From positions 744,001 through 808,000 of the forward strand of contig NZ_BCSV01000001.1 in NCBI RefSeq assembly GCF_001571045.1: a stretch of DNA of 64,000 nt, in the 5' to 3' direction. The position numbers and the translations under genes are program-made. A model generated the notes under the pieces. The model was not told the origin of the DNA. It searched no databases and saw nothing but the letters and a program-made list of their open reading frames with translations. This document shows positions 33,748 through 42,577 of this stretch, in pieces (position 1 is the stretch's first letter; every line of letters begins with the position of its first letter). Source of the DNA: Curtobacterium ammoniigenes NBRC 101786. Lineage in GTDB: Bacteria; Actinomycetota; Actinomycetes; Actinomycetales; Microbacteriaceae.

Positions 33748-34974
33748 ATGTCCGCCCAGTCGCACCTCGCTCCGCGAACGCAGACCACGCCGGTCGTGCG
33801 TCCGCGCGGCGCGCGCCTCGCGCGGTTCGTTGACGCGCTGCCGAGCCTGACCGTTCCCCTGACGCTCTGGTCCGTCGCTCGGTTGCTCATCGTGAGCGTG
33901 GCGGTCGTCTCACGAGCGCTCGGACCGAACGCCGCGCGCTTCTTCGGGCCCGAGTCCTGGCCGGTGCTGCTGTTCAAGCACTGGGACGCGAACTACTACC
34001 TCGGCATCGCTGCGGAGGGGTACCAGGGGCCCACCTCGAACACGGACTGGATCGCATTCTTCCCGGGCACACCACTCGCCGACCGGGCTGTCGCGCGGTT
34101 CCTCGGCGGGATGCACCCCCCGCCCGTGATCATCGATGCCTCCGGGATGATCGTCGCGACAGCGGCATCGGCGGTGTGCGCCGTGCTCATCTGGCGCATT
34201 GCCCGCGAGCGGTATGGCAGCCTCGCCGGCACGGTCGCGGTGGCCGGGCTCGTGTTCGGCCCCTACGCGATGACGCTTGTCGCTCCGTACTCGGAGTCGC
34301 TCTACCTGGCGTTCGCGCTGTGCGCGTGGTTCGCTGCGATGCGCCGCCATTGGATCGTCGCTGCCGCGTTCGGTGCCGCGGCCTCCGCCACCCGGGTGAA
34401 CGGAGCCTTCCTCGCGATCGCGCTCGCCGTCCAGTTCGCGATCACCCTGCATCAGGAGGGGCGCCCCTGGTTTCGGAGGGCGCTGGCGTTCGCCGGCGCC
34501 GCGATGAGCGGCATGATCGTCTACTTCGTCTACCTGTTCGCGGCGACGGGCAACCCGCTCGCGTGGCAGGCAGCCGAGCATCATGGCTGGCACCGGTCCA
34601 CGAACTGGCCCTGGGTGTCGTTCTGGAACACGCTCACCCGCATCTGGGATCCGACCATCACCCGTGCTGAGAACTTCCAGAGCGCGATGGACCTGCTGTT
34701 CGCCGGCATCACCGTCTTCGGCGGCATCCTGCTCGTGCGACGCCGGGAGTGGGCGGCCGTGACGCTCGTCGGGCTGACCGCGGTCTCGATGATGACGAGT
34801 ACGAACTACATGTCGATGGCGCGAGGCGTCCTGTTGCTGTTCCCGTTCTGGATCGAGCTGGGTGGGCTCGTGCGCGGTCGGTTCCGCTGGTCGGTCCCGA
34901 TCGTGCTGCTGCTCGGGCTCGCGCTGCTCCTGGTGAACACGCACAACTTCGTGCTCGGCGTCTGGTCCGGCTGA
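33748..34974 (+). CDS. PIG-V-like mannosyltransferase
   Basis: Membrane protein of 408 residues with about nine helices. The first outer loop has HWDANYYLGIAAEGY and IAFFPGTPLADRAVARF, the W-D-x-x-x-Y and FFPxxP pattern of PIG-V-type mannosyltransferases (GT76-like), followed by LVAPYSESLYLAFALCAWFAA and SATRVNGAFLAI. It probably transfers mannose from polyprenyl-phosphate-mannose to a cell-envelope acceptor; the acceptor is unknown. It is divergent from the DUF3566 gene across 225 bp, in which I see no other gene. Confidence 0.8.
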   Translation: MSAQSHLAPRTQTTPVVRPRGARLARFVDALPSLTVPLTLWSVARLLIVSVAVVSRALGPNAARFFGPESWPVLLFKHWDANYYLGIAAEGYQGPTSNTDWIAFFPGTPLADRAVARFLGGMHPPPVIIDASGMIVATAASAVCAVLIWRIARERYGSLAGTVAVAGLVFGPYAMTLVAPYSESLYLAFALCAWFAAMRRHWIVAAAFGAAASATRVNGAFLAIALAVQFAITLHQEGRPWFRRALAFAGAAMSGMIVYFVYLFAATGNPLAWQAAEHHGWHRSTNWPWVSFWNTLTRIWDPTITRAENFQSAMDLLFAGITVFGGILLVRRREWAAVTLVGLTAVSMMTSTNYMSMARGVLLLFPFWIELGGLVRGRFRWSVPIVLLLGLALLLVNTHNFVLGVWSG

Positions 34975-35010
34975 ACGGTTCGATCGGCGCTGACCCCCGC
35001 ACGCAAAGCG

Positions 35011-35037
35011 GGAGGCGATTCGCTGGAACGCGCCTCC
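35011..35037. terminator. Hairpin between convergent genes
   Basis: GGAGGCG (35011-35017) pairs with CGCCTCC (35031-35037) around a 13-base loop, between the PIG-V-like gene and the LysR gene. It probably terminates both. There is no T-run. Confidence 0.5.
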
Positions 35038-35038
35038 G

Positions 35039-35965
35039 TCACCGAGCCGGATGCCGGGCCTCCAGAGCGGTGTGTTCGAGCACCGATCGGAACGCGCGAA
35101 TCGCCGGTGAACCGTTGCCCGCCTCCCGCTGCGCGGTGAACACCGTGCGCCGGGGGTGCCCAGGGAGCTCGACGAGTCGACACGACGTCGAGCGGTCCGC
35201 CCAGACGAGGTCCGGGAGCAGCGCGACCGCGACGCCGGCTTCGACGAGCCGGATCTGGGCCTGGAGGTCCTCCGTCTCGTAGCGCACGTCCGGCTCGAAT
35301 CCGTGCGTGCGGCACATCTGTTCCGCGAAGTGCCGGGAGGCTGCGCCAGCCGGTTCCATCACCCACGGCATCGTCGCGGCCGTTGCGAGGTCTTCCACGG
35401 GCACGAGCGCGTGGTCGCCGGCGGGCAGTGCGAGGCGGATCGCATCGGAGGTGAGGCCGCGTCGGTCGAGTCCGCTGTGATGCGGCGCGGCGTGACCCGG
35501 GTACTGCTCGGCGACGACCATGTCGAAGTCGCGTGCCCAGGTCGCTCGGAGGGCCGCCTCCGGCTCATGCTGCACGACCTCCACACGCACGTCCGGATGC
35601 TGCTCGGCCATAACGCGGAGGGTTGCCGGAAGGAGCGCGAGTGCTGCCGACTGGAACACGGCGACGCGGACGGACCCCTGCACCTCGGTCTGCGTCGCTT
35701 CGAGCGCTCCCCGCGCGGCCTCGAGGATGTCGAGGATCGCGCCCGCGGACGCGGCGAGCACGTCACCCTGCGCGGTGAGTTGGAGACGGCGTCCGCTGCG
35801 GCGAAGGAGGGGCGTGCCGACATCGCGCTCGAGTTGCGCCAACTGCTGGGACACGGCCGACGGGGTGTAGTTGCGATGCTCGGCGACCGCCGCGATCGTG
35901 CCGTGGATTGCGAACTCCCGCAGGAGCAGCAGCTTTCGAACGTCGAGCTCGTGCGATGCGACCAT
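35039..35965 (-). CDS. LysR-family regulator, likely of putA
   Basis: LysR-type transcription factor of 308 residues: winged helix-turn-helix at 9-70 (LLLLREFAIHGTIAAVAEH, TPSAVSQQLAQLERDVG), then the effector-binding domain (SVRVAVFQSAALALLP, VRLVEAGVAVALLPDL). It is divergent from putA with only 81 bp between starts, the usual arrangement of a LysR protein that activates its neighbour. The effector is probably proline or a degradation intermediate; this is inferred from position. Confidence 0.88.
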   Translation of the reverse strand: MVASHELDVRKLLLLREFAIHGTIAAVAEHRNYTPSAVSQQLAQLERDVGTPLLRRSGRRLQLTAQGDVLAASAGAILDILEAARGALEATQTEVQGSVRVAVFQSAALALLPATLRVMAEQHPDVRVEVVQHEPEAALRATWARDFDMVVAEQYPGHAAPHHSGLDRRGLTSDAIRLALPAGDHALVPVEDLATAATMPWVMEPAGAASRHFAEQMCRTHGFEPDVRYETEDLQAQIRLVEAGVAVALLPDLVWADRSTSCRLVELPGHPRRTVFTAQREAGNGSPAIRAFRSVLEHTALEARHPAR

Positions 35966-36046
35966 GGCGAAAGTGTAGAAGGACTGAACTGTATTCGTCA
36001 GATTCCGTCACTTCCCCTTATGCGTCTCGCGTCTCAGACTGGCGGC

Positions 36047-39000
36047 ATGAGCAACCCTGTCGCGCTCGACGTCGCCCACGACGAGCTCCCGTATCCGGAC
36101 CTGGCAGACGGCGCGGTCGCCCTGGTGCGACGGTGGCTGACGGAGGCGGACCGGCTGCCTGCCGACGGATCAGCACGACAGCTCGCCGGCGTGCTCGCAG
36201 ACCCGAACGGCCTCGCGTTCGCGGTCGGGTTCGTCGACGGCGTCGTGCGCCCCGAAGACACCGCCGTCGCGGCCCGAAACCTGCAGCGTCTCGCGCCGAC
36301 CGCGCCCGCGTTCCTCGCGCCGGCGCTCCGCGGTCTTGTCCGCCTCGGCGGCGGGGTCGCCCCGATCCTCCCGAACGTCGTCGTGCCGATCGCCAGGACC
36401 GTGCTGCGCCGCATGGTCGGGCACCTCATCGTCGACGCGACCGACGCGAAGCTCGGCAAGGCCATCGCCCATGTTCGGCGGGACGGGGTGCGCCTCAACG
36501 TCAACCTGCTTGGGGAGGCGGTGCTCGGCGAGCGGGAGGCTGCCCGTCGTCTTGCAGGCACGCAGCGACTCCTGGAACGCGACGATGTCGACTACGTGTC
36601 GATCAAAGTCTCGTCGACGGTGCATCCGCACTCAGCGTGGGCGTTCGACGAGGCCGTCGTCGACATCGCCGAACGCCTCCGTCCGCTGTTCCGCAGCGCG
36701 GCGGCAGTCACGCCGCACAAGTTCATCAACCTCGACATGGAGGAGTACCACGATCTCGACCTGACGATCGCGGTCTTCACGCGCCTCCTCGACGAACCGG
36801 AGTTCCTCGACCTCGAGGCCGGGATCGTGCTGCAGGCCTACCTGCCGGACGCGCTGGAAGCCATGCAGCGCCTCCAGGAATGGTCGTCGGCACGCCGCGC
36901 ACGTGGCGGTGCCGGTATCAAGGTGCGACTGGTGAAGGGAGCGAACCTCCCGATGGAGCAGGTCGAGGCGTCGATCCACGGCTGGCCCCTCGCGACCTGG
37001 CACACCAAGCAGGACTCCGACACGAACTACAAGCGCGTGCTCGCGTGGGCGCTGACGCCCGAGCGCACGGCGAACGTCCGGATCGGCGTCGCCGGACACA
37101 ACCTCTTCGACGTCGCGCATGCCTGGCTCCTCGCGGGCGAACGCGGCGTGCGCGACCGGATCGAGTTCGAGATGCTCCTCGGCATGGCGCAGGGGCAGGC
37201 GGAGGCGGTCCGCCGCACCGTCGGCTCCCTGCTGCTGTACACGCCGGTCGTGCATCCTCGTGAGTTCGATGTCGCGATCGCCTACCTGATCCGACGCCTC
37301 GAAGAGGGCGCCTCCCACGAGAACTTCATGTCCGCCGTGTTCTCGCTCTCGTCCTCGCCCGAGCTGTTCGCCCGCGAAGAAGCGCGATTCCGTGCCTCGC
37401 TCGCGCCGCTCGACACGCCTGCTGGGCGCCAGGCCCCGGCACCGCATCGCGTTCCGGAGCGGTACGTCGCGGTGCCGCATCCGGCGCCAGGCGTGTTCGG
37501 CAACACCCCCGACACCGATCCGGCTGTTCCCGCATGGCGTGCCTGGGGGCGCGAGATCCTCACGCGCGTGCCCGACTCGTCGCTCGGCGTCGCGGCGGTC
37601 CAGGAGGCGCGCATCACCGCCGCCCCGGACCTCGACGCCCTGCTCACGCGCGTCCGCACCGCGGGGGAGGCGTGGGGATCGCGGAGCGGCGCCGAGCGCG
37701 GCGCGATCCTGCACGCGATCGGCGACGCCCTCGAGGCGCACCGGGCAGCGCTCATCGAGGTGATGGCCGCCGAGGCGGGCAAGACCATCGACCAGGCCGA
37801 CCCCGAAGTGTCGGAGGCCATCGACTTCGCGCACTTCTACGGCGAGCTCGCCGCCGACTTGGACGCGGTCGACGGTGCTCGGTTCACGCCGGCCGCGCTC
37901 ACCCTCGTTGCGCCGCCGTGGAACTTCCCGGTCGCGATCCCCGCCGGTTCGACGCTCGCGGCACTCGCGGCCGGGTCCGGCGTGGTGCTGAAGCCGGCGC
38001 CGCCCGCCGAGCGCTGCGGCGCCGTTCTCGCCGGGGTCATCCGGGACGTGCTCGCCGACCACGGCGCGCCGACCGACGTGCTCGCGTTCGCGCAGGTTCC
38101 AGAGGACTCGCTGGGGGAGGCCCTGGTCGCCTCCCCGCTCGTCGACCGCGTCATCCTGACCGGCGCCTACGAGACCGCAGCACTGTTCCGGTCCTTCCGG
38201 CCCGACCTCCCGCTGCTCGCGGAGACGAGCGGGAAGAACGCGATCATCGTCACGCCGTCCGCGGACCTCGATCTCGCCGTGAAAGATGTCGTCGCCTCCG
38301 CGTTCGGTCACGCGGGGCAGAAATGCTCCGCGGCATCGCTCGTGGTCCTGGTCGGATCGGTGGCGCGCTCCCGTCGCTTCCGCAACCAGTTGCTCGATGC
38401 GGCGTCCTCGCTCACCGTCGCCTACCCGGATGATCCCACCGCACAGATGGGACCGGTGATCGAACCCGCGGCAGGCAAGCTCCTCCGCGGGCTCACCGAA
38501 CTCGGCTCCGGCGAGGTCTGGGCGCTGCGCCCGAAGCAGCTCGACGACTCCGGTCGACTGTGGAGCCCCGGGATCCGCGGGGGCGTTCGCCGCGGGTCCG
38601 AGTTCCACAAGGTCGAGTACTTCGGGCCGGTGCTCGGCATCATGACCGCCGACACCCTCGACGAGGCGATCGACATCGTCAACGAGACCGACTTCGGACT
38701 CACGTCCGGATTGCACTCGCTCGACCGGGACGAGATCGCCACCTGGCGCGATCGGATCGAAGCCGGCAACCTCTACATCAACCGCGGCATCACCGGAGCG
38801 ATCGTCCGACGGCAGCCCTTCGGCGGCTGGAAGCGCTCCGCAGTCGGACCCGGCACGAAGGCCGGCGGCCTCAACTACCTCGTCGGGCTCGGCTCCTGGA
38901 CACCCGAGCGGGCCACGCGCGGAAGTGACGCGATCGCGCGAGGGGTGACGAGCCTCCTGACAGCGATCCGCCCTTTGCTCGACGAGCAGGAGCGGGCCTC

Positions 39001-39529
39001 GCTCGATCGTGCCGCTCGCTCCGATGCGCTCGCGTGGTCCGAGCGGTTCGGCGCCGACGCGGACGTGTCCGCGATCCCCGTCGAACGCAACGTGGCGCGG
39101 TATCGGCCCGCCACCGACGTCGTCGTGCGGTGGGCTGCCGACGGCTCGCTCCTGGCGGCCGCCCGCGTGATGATCGCGGCGGCGCTCGCCGGTGTTCGGC
39201 CGACGCTCTCCATCGATCCCGCGTGTGCCGCTGCAGACCGAGCAATCGCCGCGTTCTGGTCGGGTGTGACGGTCGGGCCGGTGACGGTCGAATCCGACCT
39301 GGGGTTCGCCGAACGACTGTCGGGAGGCGCGCTCGGGTCCACGACGAGGGTCCGGCTGATCGGCGGTTCCGTCTCCGAGCTCGCGCGTGCGACCGGCGGC
39401 CGCCCCGACCTTGCCATCTACGGCGGCGCTGTCACGGAGGCCGGACGCGTCGAGATGCTCCCGTTCCTCCGCGAACAGGCCGTGTCCATGACCGCGCATC
39501 GGTTCGGCACGCCGAACGACCTCTGGTGA
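36047..39529 (+). CDS. putA: PutA: bifunctional proline dehydrogenase / P5C dehydrogenase
   Basis: Oxidises proline to glutamate in two steps, with FAD then NAD, at the membrane. The product has 1160 residues. The PRODH barrel (about 60-450) contains VDYVSIKVSS, HKFINLDMEEYHDLDL, IKVRLVKGANLPME and GVAGHNLFDVAHAWLL. The ALDH half (about 490-1000) has APPWNFPVAIPAG, ETSGKNAIIVT and catalytic Cys760 in GHAGQKCSAA, followed by EYFGPVLGIM. The last 150 residues form a C-terminal region without a known motif. No ribbon-helix-helix DNA-binding head is present, so it does not repress itself; the divergent LysR protein probably regulates it. Start ATG at 36047. Confidence 0.95.
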   Translation: MSNPVALDVAHDELPYPDLADGAVALVRRWLTEADRLPADGSARQLAGVLADPNGLAFAVGFVDGVVRPEDTAVAARNLQRLAPTAPAFLAPALRGLVRLGGGVAPILPNVVVPIARTVLRRMVGHLIVDATDAKLGKAIAHVRRDGVRLNVNLLGEAVLGEREAARRLAGTQRLLERDDVDYVSIKVSSTVHPHSAWAFDEAVVDIAERLRPLFRSAAAVTPHKFINLDMEEYHDLDLTIAVFTRLLDEPEFLDLEAGIVLQAYLPDALEAMQRLQEWSSARRARGGAGIKVRLVKGANLPMEQVEASIHGWPLATWHTKQDSDTNYKRVLAWALTPERTANVRIGVAGHNLFDVAHAWLLAGERGVRDRIEFEMLLGMAQGQAEAVRRTVGSLLLYTPVVHPREFDVAIAYLIRRLEEGASHENFMSAVFSLSSSPELFAREEARFRASLAPLDTPAGRQAPAPHRVPERYVAVPHPAPGVFGNTPDTDPAVPAWRAWGREILTRVPDSSLGVAAVQEARITAAPDLDALLTRVRTAGEAWGSRSGAERGAILHAIGDALEAHRAALIEVMAAEAGKTIDQADPEVSEAIDFAHFYGELAADLDAVDGARFTPAALTLVAPPWNFPVAIPAGSTLAALAAGSGVVLKPAPPAERCGAVLAGVIRDVLADHGAPTDVLAFAQVPEDSLGEALVASPLVDRVILTGAYETAALFRSFRPDLPLLAETSGKNAIIVTPSADLDLAVKDVVASAFGHAGQKCSAASLVVLVGSVARSRRFRNQLLDAASSLTVAYPDDPTAQMGPVIEPAAGKLLRGLTELGSGEVWALRPKQLDDSGRLWSPGIRGGVRRGSEFHKVEYFGPVLGIMTADTLDEAIDIVNETDFGLTSGLHSLDRDEIATWRDRIEAGNLYINRGITGAIVRRQPFGGWKRSAVGPGTKAGGLNYLVGLGSWTPERATRGSDAIARGVTSLLTAIRPLLDEQERASLDRAARSDALAWSERFGADADVSAIPVERNVARYRPATDVVVRWAADGSLLAAARVMIAAALAGVRPTLSIDPACAAADRAIAAFWSGVTVGPVTVESDLGFAERLSGGALGSTTRVRLIGGSVSELARATGGRPDLAIYGGAVTEAGRVEMLPFLREQAVSMTAHRFGTPNDLW

Positions 39530-39591
39530 CCGGTCGCGCCGCGGAAGCCGTCCGCGGCGCGACTGCGCCACCGTGTCCCTAGGCTTGGCGA

Positions 39592-40191
39592 ATGCGGCAG
39601 GCAGAGGACGTCATTCGGGCCCTCGCGCGAACCGACGGCTCCGTTGCGGCTGCCCGGCGCGTCGCCAGGCAGGCTGCAGCGCTCCCGGACCCCGAGGTGG
39701 ACGCGATCATCTGGACGGGGGAGCGCGGGCTCCGGCTCGTCGCGGTGCTCCTGCTGGTCCATCGGTTCCGCGGCGGCGACGACACGGTCCGGAGCGATGT
39801 GCTCGAGCGATGGCAGACCGCCCTCCATGCAGAATGCCTCGACAGCGCGGACCTCGTTGACGTGTCGGCCGAGCACATTCTGGGCGCCTGGTACGTCGAT
39901 CGGAATCCGAATCCGCTGTTCGCGCTCGCGAAGAGCGACATCGTCTGGGAACGTCGCGCCGCAGTGCGGGCGGGGCAGGCGTTCGTGAAACGCGGCGATG
40001 CCGCGACAGCGCTGGCGCTTGCTGAGCGGCTCGTTCGGGAGCGCGGGCTTTTGGTGCAGGAGCCGCTCGGCGTCCTCCTCCGCGAGGTCGGGAAGCGCGG
40101 CCCGGACGGCGCGCTGCAGCAGTTCCTTCGCGCGCAGGCGGGTCGCCTCGGTCCGGTTGCCGCGGCGATGGCGAGTGACGCGGTCGCCTGA
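39592..40191 (+). CDS. AlkD-like HEAT-repeat protein (DNA alkylation repair family)
   Basis: All-helical protein of 199 residues. The C-terminal half ALAKSDIVWERRAAVRAGQAFV, GLLVQEPLGVLLREVGKR and ALQQFLRAQAGRLGPVAAAMA matches AlkD: the W-x-R-R pair, and the L-R-E-V-G-K-R helix that follows a short-turn HEAT repeat. It is about 30 residues shorter than typical AlkD, mostly at the N-terminus. AlkD-type enzymes excise 3- and 7-alkyl purines. Whether this one is active depends on the catalytic Asp, and the DxxD-like context (SADLVDVSAEHILGAW) is plausible. Confidence 0.75.
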   Translation: MRQAEDVIRALARTDGSVAAARRVARQAAALPDPEVDAIIWTGERGLRLVAVLLLVHRFRGGDDTVRSDVLERWQTALHAECLDSADLVDVSAEHILGAWYVDRNPNPLFALAKSDIVWERRAAVRAGQAFVKRGDAATALALAERLVRERGLLVQEPLGVLLREVGKRGPDGALQQFLRAQAGRLGPVAAAMASDAVA

Positions 40192-40224
40192 GCGCCCGCC
40201 GAGCACGGCGAGCGAGCGACCGTT

Positions 40225-40240
40225 TGACAACTTGTAGAAT
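40225..40240. promoter_or_regulatory. Putative BlaI/CopY operator overlapping the copZ -10 box
   Basis: TGACA-ACT-TGTAG (40225-40237) matches CTACA-N3-TGTAG, found upstream of blaI and of DUF5134, at eight of ten arm positions; the right arm is perfect. It overlaps a -10-like TAGAAT (40235-40240) that would initiate about 30 bases before the copZ start. TTGACA at 40224 is too close to serve as its -35. Confidence 0.4.
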
Positions 40241-40272
40241 GAAGCGTCCGACTGCCGAGCTGCGGAGGCACA

Positions 40273-40482
40273 ATGCACGAGACGACCTACAGCGTCACCG
40301 GGATGACGTGCGAGCACTGCGAACGTCGCGTCGCGTCAGAGATCACTGCGATCCCCGGCGTGTCCGATGCGACGGCTGACGCTTCGACGGGGCTCGTGCG
40401 CGTGACCAGCGATGCACCCCTCGCCGAGCCCGATGTCCGCGCCGCGGTCGAGGAGGCGGGCTACGAGCTCGCCGATGCCTGA
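40273..40482 (+). CDS. copZ: CopZ-type copper chaperone
   Basis: Heavy-metal-associated domain protein of 69 residues that carries Cu(I) to a P-type ATPase. TYSVTGMTCEHCERRV holds the metal-binding CxxC (Cys14 and Cys17). GCGGAGG lies just before the ATG. It is the first gene of copZ-ctaG-copA, overlapping the next gene by 8 bases. The probable operator upstream suggests copper-responsive repression. Confidence 0.9.
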   Translation: MHETTYSVTGMTCEHCERRVASEITAIPGVSDATADASTGLVRVTSDAPLAEPDVRAAVEEAGYELADA

Positions 40483-42577
40483 CGTCGCCGCTGTCGGCGC
40501 GCCCGCGGCGCCTCGTCGCGCCGGCGCGTCCGGCGCGGCCGTCGCGATCGCGGTCGCCGCTGCGCTCGCGGCACTGGTCGCCGTCGGCATTGCGGTGCAT
40601 GTGCTCGGTGACGCCCCGTACCGCGCGCTCCACTCGACCTACTCCGGCGCGATCACCGCGCTGACGTCCGGGCTGCTGCAGACCGTCGCGGCCGGAGCGG
40701 GAGCGGTCTGTGCCGGATCGCTCGCATTCGCGGCGTTCATCGCCGCGCGCCGATCGCGCGCTCGGGTCGACGGCACGATCGATCTCCGAATCGTCCGCTG
40801 GTCGAGCCTGGTGTGGCTCGTGGCATCCACCGCGCTGATCGCTGTGGACGCCGCAGACGAGAACGGCCAGCCGCTGAGCAAGCTGCTGACGCCCGGCGCG
40901 CTCGGCTACCTGGTCCAGGCGAACTACCTCCCCGGCGCGTGGATCGTCGTGGCGTGCATCGCACTGACGATCCTCATCGTCGCGAACCTGGCGACGGCGT
41001 GGACAGCGACGATGTTCCTCTCGGTGATCGGCGCACTCGGTGTGCTTGTCCCCGTCCTCGTGGGGCAGGTCCTGGTCGGACCGAACCACGACTACGCCGG
41101 GGACTCCGCGATGTTCGCAACCCCTGCGGGCGCGCTCGTCGCCGGTGGCTCCGCGGCGCTGCTCGCTCGTTGGCGCCGCTACGGGCGTCCAGGGCCGACC
41201 ACACTCCGCCGCTATCGGATTCTCGTGATCGCCGGGGCGTCGACCTGGTTGGGCGGGACGATCGTCATCTGGGCGGTGCAACTCAACGGGTCCGGTGTCC
41301 TTGCGTCACCGACCGGTGTGCTGTTCCTCATCGAAGTGGTCGGCGCCGTGATCGCGACCGCGCTGCTTGTCCCGTGGCGTGCGTCCGGCGGCCCAGCCTG
41401 GACACGGATGACCGTCCTGCGCGTCGCCGGGCTCGTCACCACCTGGATCGGCGTGATCGCGCTCGACGAGATCCGCTCGCGGATCCCGCCCCCCGTCTTC
41501 TTCGCGCCGACCACCGAACAGCAGCTGTTCCTCGGCTACAGCGTCAACACGCCGATGACACCCGTCACGCTGTTCCTGAACGGGCGCGTCAACATCCTGT
41601 TCTTGATGATCTCGCTCGTCGGGATGGTCGCATACGCCGCTGCCGTGATCCGGCTCCGGCGCCGTGGTGACCAGTGGCCGATCGGCCGGACTATCGCGTG
41701 GATGCTCGGATGGGTGTCGATCATCCTCACGACGTCCTCGGGCGTCGGCCGGTACGCCTCCGCCTCGTACGCCGTGCACATGGCGCTGCACATGAGCCTC
41801 AACATGCTCGGCCCGCTCCTGCTGGTGCTCGGTGGGCCGATCACGCTCTTCCTCCGAGCGACCACCGCGCACCGACGCGACGCCTTCGCGGGACCGCACG
41901 AGTGGCTGAACGCGTTCATGCACGCTCCGCTGCTCCGATTCAGCTACAACCCGATCTACGTGCTGACCGTCTTCGTCGGCTCCTACTACGCGATCTACCT
42001 CACGCCGTTCTTCGGGTGGGCGATGCGGTACCACTGGGCGCACCAGGGCATGACGGTCCATTACCTGGCGATCGGGTACATCTTCTACGCCCTGGTGATC
42101 GGCGTCGACGCGCCGCCGCGGCCGTTGCCGTACATCGGGAAACTCGGTCTGGTCCTCGCCGCGATGCCGTTCCACGCCTTCTTCGGCGTGATCGTGATGA
42201 CCGACAGCACCATCCTCGCGAAGATCTACTTCCAATACCTCGATGTCTCGTGGCTCGGAAGCTTCGCGCACGATCAGTACGTGGCGGGCGGGATCGCCTG
42301 GGCCGCGGGTGAGCTGCCCCTCGTGGTCGTTGTCATCGCGCTCGTCACACAATGGGCCAAGCAGGACGCGCGCCAGGCGAAGCGCGACGATCGCCACGCC
42401 GATGCCGGGCTGGACGACAGTTTTGAGCGCTACAACGCGATGCTGCAGGAGCTGTCCGGTCGCCGTGGCGCCGAGGGGGAACCGCAGGGTGCTCTGGTCA
42501 TCAACGAGCACGGGCAGGCTGGCCCGGCGATCGCCGCGCCAACCGGCTCCGCGCCGCACCGAGAGGAATCACGATGA
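40475..42577 (+). CDS. CtaG-type cytochrome oxidase assembly protein with CopD-like N-terminal half
   Basis: A 700-residue integral membrane protein with about fourteen helices. The N-terminal half (about 1-320) has the helix and His pattern of CopD-like copper import proteins (RALHSTYSGAITALTSG, YLVQANYLPGAWIVVAC, LVGPNHDYAGDSAMF). The C-terminal half (about 350-640) is caa3-type CtaG, with HMALHMSLNMLGPLLLVLG, LTPFFGWAM, GIDAPPRPLP and PFHAFFGVIVM. The last 60 residues are cytosolic. It probably inserts copper into cytochrome c oxidase. It overlaps copZ and copA, so delivery and efflux are co-regulated. Confidence 0.88.
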   Translation: MPDVAAVGAPAAPRRAGASGAAVAIAVAAALAALVAVGIAVHVLGDAPYRALHSTYSGAITALTSGLLQTVAAGAGAVCAGSLAFAAFIAARRSRARVDGTIDLRIVRWSSLVWLVASTALIAVDAADENGQPLSKLLTPGALGYLVQANYLPGAWIVVACIALTILIVANLATAWTATMFLSVIGALGVLVPVLVGQVLVGPNHDYAGDSAMFATPAGALVAGGSAALLARWRRYGRPGPTTLRRYRILVIAGASTWLGGTIVIWAVQLNGSGVLASPTGVLFLIEVVGAVIATALLVPWRASGGPAWTRMTVLRVAGLVTTWIGVIALDEIRSRIPPPVFFAPTTEQQLFLGYSVNTPMTPVTLFLNGRVNILFLMISLVGMVAYAAAVIRLRRRGDQWPIGRTIAWMLGWVSIILTTSSGVGRYASASYAVHMALHMSLNMLGPLLLVLGGPITLFLRATTAHRRDAFAGPHEWLNAFMHAPLLRFSYNPIYVLTVFVGSYYAIYLTPFFGWAMRYHWAHQGMTVHYLAIGYIFYALVIGVDAPPRPLPYIGKLGLVLAAMPFHAFFGVIVMTDSTILAKIYFQYLDVSWLGSFAHDQYVAGGIAWAAGELPLVVVVIALVTQWAKQDARQAKRDDRHADAGLDDSFERYNAMLQELSGRRGAEGEPQGALVINEHGQAGPAIAAPTGSAPHREESR

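Noticed and set aside
35156..36046. Open frame extending PutA 297 codons upstream
   Set aside because: It runs antisense through the LysR gene and has no PutA-like DNA-binding motif; the ATG at 36047 gives the normal length.
36632..39571. 979-codon open frame on the minus strand opposite putA
   Set aside because: It is the codon-phase shadow of putA in high-GC DNA; its translation is Arg/Asp/Glu/Gly-rich with no motif, while the plus strand encodes intact PutA.
40224..40240. TTGACA with TAGAAT as a sigma-70 promoter pair
   Set aside because: Only 5 bases separate them, far less than the 16-18 needed, so TTGACA cannot be the -35 for this -10.
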